This document shows, piece by piece, positions 50,101-54,920 of a stretch of 54,920 nt of DNA. Source of the stretch: Bifidobacterium leontopitheci (GTDB lineage: Bacteria > Actinomycetota > Actinomycetes > Actinomycetales > Bifidobacteriaceae); the NCBI RefSeq assembly GCF_009193355.1, contig NZ_WBVT01000019.1, forward strand, positions 1 to 54,920, in the 5' to 3' direction. Within the stretch, counting starts at the first letter, position 1; each line of letters begins with the position of its first letter. The translations under genes and the position numbers were made by a program. The notes beneath the pieces are model-generated. The model was not told the DNA's origin, made no database searches, and was given only the letters and a program-made list of their open reading frames with translations.

Positions 50101-51919
50101 CGGAGCCGCGCTGCGTGTCGATGTGCACGGCGGGCGTGGCGCCGAGTCCGGCGATGAGCTGCATGCGCTTCTTCGCATTGCCGGCGAGCGCCGTCTTGCC
50201 GTCGGCACCGACGAACTTGATGCCGTTGATGGAGTTGTAGATGCCGTTGGCGGTCTTGCGGCCGTGCAGCGGGATCACGGTGATGGTGTCCGGCGTCTGC
50301 TTGTCGAGCAGCAGGTGGGTGAAGCCGCCGTCGCCGGCGAAGTAGCCGGCGAGCGTCTGCGCCTTGGAGGAGCGGCCGGCCTCGTCGGTGACGGTGACGG
50401 TCGACTTGGTCAGGTCGTAGTCGTGGTCGGCGGGCAGGCTGACGACGATTTTGCCGGCGTTCGCGCCGGTGGTCGCCGGCTCGCCCTTGATGGTCGTGGG
50501 CGTCTTGCCGCCGTCCATGTACAGGGTGACGGTCGCATGGTCGACCGCGGCCACGTCATCGGCCGGGTCGAGCACCAGGTCGTGCGCGCCGGTGAGCATG
50601 CGCACGGTGTCTTCGCCGAGCGTGCCGTCGAGGATCGCCTCGTCGGCCGCCGTGGCGACCGTCGCGGCCGTGGGCGCCTTCGGTGCGCTGTTGTCGATGC
50701 GCAGGCTCACGGACGTGGCCGAGGCCGCGCCGAGTTTGCCGAACGCCGCCGGGTTGAGCGACACCTTGTAGGTGCCGTCCTTGGCGAACGCGTCGACGGG
50801 TGCGTCCTTTGCGTCGACGGTCACGCTGTACGTGGTCGTGCCGTTGACCTTCTTGGATGTCGCTTCGGCGACGTCACCGAAATGCTGGTTCTCGCCGATG
50901 GTCAGCATCAGCGGGGCGGCCTTGTCGCCCTTGTATGCCTTGAGGACCTTCATGCGCAGCGCGAACAGCGGGTTCGTGGAGCTGATGGTGAAGCTCTTCG
51001 GCTTGGCGATGACGTCGGAGGATGCGTTGACCTTCTGCACGTCGGCGCTCAGCGTGGTCTGCTGGCTGGCGTTCGTGTCCACGACGAGCCGGTCGGTGCC
51101 GGCGATGGCCGCAAGCTTGGCCGGCTGGCTGGCGGTGAGGTCGGCATCGTAAGCCCGCACAGAAAGCTCGTTGAGGTCGAACACGCCGTCGACCGACACT
51201 TGGACGCCGTTGTCGTCATTGGCCTGCGGCGTCCACGTGGCGTTGCCGTTGGCGTCGACGATGATGGTCTGGTCGAGCTGGCGGCACTTGGACGGGTCGT
51301 TCAGCACCTTCGAGGAGGTCGTGCCGGCCACGCAGTCGACGGAGCCGTCCACGCTGTAGTACCCGGTGATGCGCAGCCGTGCCGCGTTGGTGGCGCCGGA
51401 GAGGCTGACGCCCCAGGCGTCGTTCACCAGCGTGTAGGCGACGTTCTTCGTACCGTTCTTGATGGTCGCGGTGACCGAGTCGCCGGTCAGCGTGGCCGTG
51501 GTCGGCACAGTCGGGGCGCCGGGCAGTCCGGCGTCGTCGGCCTGGGCCGGGGTGCCGGACTTCGCCGCGTCGGACGGTGATGCCGCGTTGCTCCGCTCAG
51601 CATCGGCGGACTTGCCGGCGGTGTTATCAGACGTGGCCTTACCGGACTCACCAGTGGTCTTGCCGGACGCAGCGTTCTGCTGGGCTGCGTTGTCCGCTGT
51701 TGTGCCGGACGTCTTGTCGGACGTCGCCGCCGAGGAGTCCTCACTCCCCTGCGTATTGCCGTCAGTCGGCTGCGAGGCAGCCGCATCGTCGGCTGTCGCG
51801 GCCGCCGGGCTTGCGTTGGCGACCATCGTATTGGTGCCGACGATCATCGCGATGGAGACGACGCCGCCCAGCAGCGCCTTCCACGGCGAGATGCCCTTGT
51901 GTTGGTTGTTTGCGCTCAT
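44132..51919 (-). CDS. Giant Ig-like repeat surface protein with C-terminal membrane anchor
   Basis: 2595 residues. A signal peptide (K near 8, hydrophobic 15-35, A-N-A near 36) is followed by an A/S/T/D/G-rich linker to ~130. Then come tandem beta domains, many starting with a D-x-[TV]-A-P motif (V-D-N-V-A-P-T, Y-D-T-T-A-P-Q, L-D-T-V-A-P-Q, I-D-T-V-A-P-T, V-D-T-I-A-P-V, V-D-S-T-A-P-T). This is typical of bacterial Ig-like surface proteins. Two adjacent domains share V-R-N-G-x-Y-Y. A span near 2560-2580 and a basic tail (R-R-K-R-L-A-Y-R-K) end the protein, so it is a type I membrane protein, with no LPxTG. It is the last gene of an operon with a kinase and a small membrane protein; its ATG overlaps the previous stop by one base. 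Likely adhesin or cell-envelope protein. Confidence 0.85.
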   Translation of the reverse strand: MSANNQHKGISPWKALLGGVVSIAMIVGTNTMVANASPAAATADDAAASQPTDGNTQGSEDSSAATSDKTSGTTADNAAQQNAASGKTTGESGKATSDNTAGKSADAERSNAASPSDAAKSGTPAQADDAGLPGAPTVPTTATLTGDSVTATIKNGTKNVAYTLVNDAWGVSLSGATNAARLRITGYYSVDGSVDCVAGTTSSKVLNDPSKCRQLDQTIIVDANGNATWTPQANDDNGVQVSVDGVFDLNELSVRAYDADLTASQPAKLAAIAGTDRLVVDTNASQQTTLSADVQKVNASSDVIAKPKSFTISSTNPLFALRMKVLKAYKGDKAAPLMLTIGENQHFGDVAEATSKKVNGTTTYSVTVDAKDAPVDAFAKDGTYKVSLNPAAFGKLGAASATSVSLRIDNSAPKAPTAATVATAADEAILDGTLGEDTVRMLTGAHDLVLDPADDVAAVDHATVTLYMDGGKTPTTIKGEPATTGANAGKIVVSLPADHDYDLTKSTVTVTDEAGRSSKAQTLAGYFAGDGGFTHLLLDKQTPDTITVIPLHGRKTANGIYNSINGIKFVGADGKTALAGNAKKRMQLIAGLGATPAVHIDTQRGSAPEKTDYTTADIDGKFELNFEKKLETGQYLLKLAPELTKYLPSVNDDQLADPFNTDTTSPVISGVTFTKSADKQGSLDLDGGKLYVNRNGGLRFAITTTDKNTDGSEGTGVETVTLTVPFAALNDDGTIGTFSGTAKEATITATKQADGTFAATLPAAGVYDFATASATATDYAGNVSAAYKFADHTGDAGAFGYIQVFNSASASLGDDLKVTIHGVPAKAVSIMPAITITGASAWFKPLVDAMKRTDGKLVVGHGTVTAEAAAAKATYDLTVTGAVDAKRTVAIDGSTFSLTDGLHTLTLAEPFTAADAAPATFVYDTTAPQVTDIKYSTNGGEDVPVSDTEVVTGDGPTSRTFTFTVKDYLPGTESEANTSGVAGLTVTYAGDALDVTDNHDGTYSITLDKANTSYDLSKFTVTATDKVGKSSEQTLAELLAAHPVEELKGIETITVSDAEAERNVTTTLQIDGVDYDAAGSANGAYLNLKDGTAPKFQLKVTAGKASFTKHWDSLRHSDASKAIPVLVSTRESTGSDTYAGSCLLDTSKPAADLLKDGSYLIPCSADASLINATQGGRYTITINVDKLDKRLKNLIGHRDETGKFVVDQLKTLTVGVDNVAPTFVTLAHTGQESDLKGTTDGGETVLSTGSQTLTFDVHDLFAAPEDGDGYADAVKGKTADDANVSGLDKDSIVMEVGYTQFGKDKATKADVPVSCTADGSCTATLSAEGIYTLAGITVKASDKAQKLVDGKVQANANVRTVTLDKLKSNLKADVPDEIVISNPKAKADIQVNGAKVERYYGADIESVSLKVSDDPAFAIRAQILKSGYKNVDVFTGSRLQYAETTVNFTDDHVSGLTFGNAAYDDKAGTISWSNADGATTLNTLFAPLKNGGQTNGEYTLATNLQHGKAWLLAGVQNLDADPFILDTVAPQVTHVSGPKGDEGKTLVKGYSVAGKAYDIYAAAGSQQIDVTVKDLLPGEQTTLSRTSGQMDENGTAGIDPDTVTFDIPAPTDLDGKQLAKALTGQKATFKNGRFTITLAHEGFYDLSKITVSASDRATKPSSKRQLADYALADVKTADRDGLNYDAIVADVDNDSSVAVFIGDDSGKTSNKPGYFYRGTVTTAYQITDKWFPLYQKLTQVNGGNLLAGSVGNTSPQTGSATVNLTGVTVNDGEWTRGSGYTWTLDGQKVLLAGATREQEGKYDLRFAYSGLQTTPNDGSTYGKEFVLDWTAPKLGALSSNVTRPAKWNWIFATSGVTVTLDGVTDTVSGVCSPNAALADGAAGVQDACAATGNESVKFSALGFDNRIADAAAHPAPTAAYAGSTAAGRISFAFDGDSQRLTLGETAIALTDAAGNPVDTGALNKYDGVNGDSVSNNVKGVTGIAIDTVAPTLAIAYDNNDVRNGKYYKAHRTGTVTLVESNFDFSTKNEGGRVIVTTTVDGKKATVPVSAFSNPSGDRKTYVATFHADSDGDWTVEAGYTDPGDHAANAIRQEFVVDTIAPVLTMTFDNTSVRNGMYYNADRTASIKLVERNFSERESVVTTTAKDDAGAAQNAPGAAGWQRAGGSLNTTAWSNSVAFTGELHYTIKVNATDLAGNTAKEVSEPEFVIDKTKPQIKIDRVEDKTAYAGEVAPLIDYTDTNIDTKNISYTLTGAHRGQLKDKTMPESTTTDSNNKRVVDFKDFARKVAVDDVYTLTATATDMAGNEYKTSKTFSANRFGSTYTFTAGTKNLRGEYIKKSQDVQVTEINVSGLKAGKSQVVIAHNDNATTLKEAGAKQTTLKDGQYKVNEGADKGWSLTTYTIPAENFAADGYYRVQLQSVDNAGNLSQNTMNDKDADRKANAEVNFAVDSTAPTSSLLGVKSGSVYYDQGGRSVSVDAKDNLGVDTTELYADGQLIKSWKGADVLKVTPTTMLDADAASHEYTVRTVDLAGNESTATYDNVYIASNWWQYATHTPWIVNTMIFSVIILLALIAAAVIAFQQRRKRLAYRKSVLGKE

Positions 51920-52499
51920 CAGTGCTTCTTCCCTCCGCGAACCAGAATCGTTCGTGATTCGTCATCGTCATCCGTGTGCTCCGCAGGCTTGCGGAACTGC
52001 ATCAGTGAAGTCTCTCCCTCGTCCGCGAGCTCCGCCGCGGACGCCATGGACACCGGGATCTCGACCACCGGCTGGTCGGCCGCGGGCTGCGCGACCGACT
52101 GGACCGCGTGACGCGGCGCCGAAGTGGACGGCCGGGTCACGCCGGCGTTGGTCGAGCCCATCGAACCGGAACCGGTCCACGAGCCGGAACCCGTGCCGGT
52201 GACCGGACGGAACTCGATGTCGCTCGTATCGCCGGTGCCGGTCGGGCTGCCGGTCGCCGACGCGCCGGACTTGCCCTTCTTGCGCTTGCGGGCGCCATGG
52301 TCGCCCAGCTCGTCGGCTCGCTGCCACGAGCCGGCGCGCACGCCGCGCAGCTCCTTGATCTCACGTTCGGCGGTACGGCCGCTCAGCTCGTCGCGCACGG
52401 CCTTGATGTCGAGCTTGCGGTACAGGACGACGGCGACCGCCGCCAGAATCACGGCAAGTGCCAGAAAGACCACGGCAAGGGTCCTGAATGTATCTGCGT

Positions 52500-52503
<4 letters not shown>
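51919..52503 (-). CDS. Single-span membrane protein with disordered cytoplasmic tail
   Basis: 194 residues from GTG at 52503, which overlaps the kinase stop (GTGA); AAGGGGGA lies just upstream. A span covers residues ~8-28, followed by a charged stretch (Y-R-K-L-D-I-K...R-D-E-L), a K/R patch (A-R-K-R-K-K-G-K) and a G/S/T/P-rich region. The C-terminus has E-G-E-T-S-L-M and D-E-S-R-T-I-L-V, acidic Thr motifs like those elsewhere in the window. I do not recognise the family. Between kinase and giant surface protein, it may link them, perhaps as a kinase substrate. Confidence 0.75.
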
Positions 52504-54221
<1,718 letters not shown>

Positions 54222-54437
54222 GGGCGGTCCTCCAACATCATTCTCTCGTTCCAATGATCCACGCCGGTCACCTACCGCCTACACGGCATGGAACTCTTAT
54301 TTCAGAACTTACCCCCTAAAACAGACATTTACGGGCCGTCGTGATGAATCATGGACAGGTGTGGTCTGCTGCGCGGTGTTTGTGGACCACCTGGTCCAAG
54401 CCGGCGAGACGGATGCCGGCTGCGAGGCGGGGCGAAG

Positions 54438-54715
54438 TCGCGGGTTTCGGCTGATCGCCACCGGCGGCGGAAGCCGGTTTGGCCCCTCAGCGAGGTCGCG
54501 TGCGGCCGTTTCCGGCTAGGACGCCGGCGCTTCTGGTTGGAAACGGACGCTCCCGGGCCTGTTTGCGGTCGTTTCCGGCTAAGAACCTCCATGGACTGGT
54601 GCGGAATGGACGCCAATCGGCTTGTTTGCGGTCGTTTCCGTCTAGTTCGCCGGCTCTCCTGGGAGGAAGCGGACCCGAACCGGGCCTTAGGCGGCTGTCG
54701 CGGCGCGCGCGGCTA
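54438..54715. repeat. 63-bp imperfect tandem repeats
   Basis: The core TGCGGTCGTTTCCGGCTA recurs at 54501, 54564 and 54627, exactly 63 bp apart. A weaker copy precedes it (from 54438) and a decayed copy follows (~54690). A second conserved patch, GGAAxCGGAC, sits ~40 bp into each unit. The region 54255-54806 has no convincing gene: small frames have no ribosome site and simply follow the repeat. Confidence 0.75.
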
Positions 54716-54806
54716 GTTCCGGGGCGCCGGGCGCGAGAATCCTCAACGGAACGTATCCGAAACAGGCCGCACGAGTACGGTCGGTCGTGTAATCCTGACG
54801 TTGATA

Positions 54807-54920
54807 ATGGTTATGCCGGTTAATCCGATCGGCGATAATGGGAGTGGCGGCCTGGCGGTGACCCTGATTCTGACTGACGGCCTCGGTGATCGTGGCCTGT
54901 CCTTGTTCCGATTTGTCCCG
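54807..54920 (+). CDS. Possible start of a gene cut by the window edge
   Basis: From ATG at 54807 the frame is open for 38 codons to the end of the window (M-V-M-P-V-N-P-I-G-D...). An internal GTG at 54858 is another possible start. No clear ribosome site precedes 54807 and the peptide is not recognisable. It may be the beginning of a gene or chance. Confidence 0.2.
   Translation, partial: MVMPVNPIGDNGSGGLAVTLILTDGLGDRGLSLFRFVP

Noticed and set aside
44264..51580. A 2438-codon open frame antisense to the giant Ig-like gene
   Set aside because: It is rich in R, V, G, D, E and H with no domain pattern, as expected from the GC-rich codon bias of the true gene. The minus-strand frame has a signal peptide, Ig motifs, a membrane anchor and operon overlap.
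54438..54715. CRISPR array
   Set aside because: Only about 18 bp of each 63-bp unit is well conserved, and the intervening bases are also related between units, unlike unique spacers. No cas genes are nearby.

Overview
The window is a high-GC actinobacterial chromosome segment, most likely from a Bifidobacterium. The best evidence is the run kinase, giant fibronectin-type-III surface protein, MoxR ATPase, DUF58 protein and transglutaminase-like protein at 25.1-38.6 kb. This matches the PFNA cluster known from bifidobacteria. A bifidobacterial-type block pepN, rnj, dapA, dapB lies beside it. No rRNA, tRNA or CRISPR array was seen.

Layout. 1-126: right end of an IS3-family insertion sequence, which cuts the 3' part of a secreted or effector-like gene (127-1406, minus). 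1.4-4.5 kb (minus): a small type VII secretion (ESX-like) locus with two WXG100 proteins, a 126-residue helical protein and a mycosin-like protease. 4.8-13.8 kb (minus): housekeeping genes pepN, rnj, dapA, dapB, then an MFS transporter and a GNAT acetyltransferase. 14.0-22.6 kb (minus): adnA-adnB helicase-nuclease genes for double-strand-break repair. 23.0-24.8 kb (minus): a second mycosin paralogue. 25.1-40.7 kb (plus): pkb2-like kinase, 2055-residue Ig/Fn3 membrane protein, MoxR ATPase, DUF58 protein, transglutaminase-like membrane protein, PP2C phosphatase, LRV-repeat protein and FHA protein. Several of these overlap by ATGA. 41.0-43.6 kb (minus): a large FHA protein. 44.1-54.2 kb (minus): an operon of a second kinase, a small single-span protein and a 2595-residue Ig-like surface protein. 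54.3-54.9 kb: a 63-bp tandem repeat and the right edge.

How it may work together. The window holds two membrane Ser/Thr kinases, one phosphatase, two FHA phosphothreonine readers, two giant membrane-anchored surface proteins and T7SS substrates with two proteases. I infer a phosphorylation-controlled cell-surface and secretion system. No EccC, EccB, EccD or EccE component is in the window, so the secretion motor must lie elsewhere or be absent.

Most unusual observations: (1) a threonine-rich hexapeptide array (T-V-L-S-D-x) occurs in both MoxR and the large FHA protein, with a single motif in the small FHA protein; its DNA is self-complementary, so both strands encode nearly the same peptide. 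(2) The transglutaminase-like protein has all three catalytic residues replaced (Cys to Ser, His to Glu, Asp to Tyr). (3) An IS3 element disrupts a T7SS-associated gene. (4) A nested inverted repeat and a 63-bp tandem repeat are not explained by the genes.
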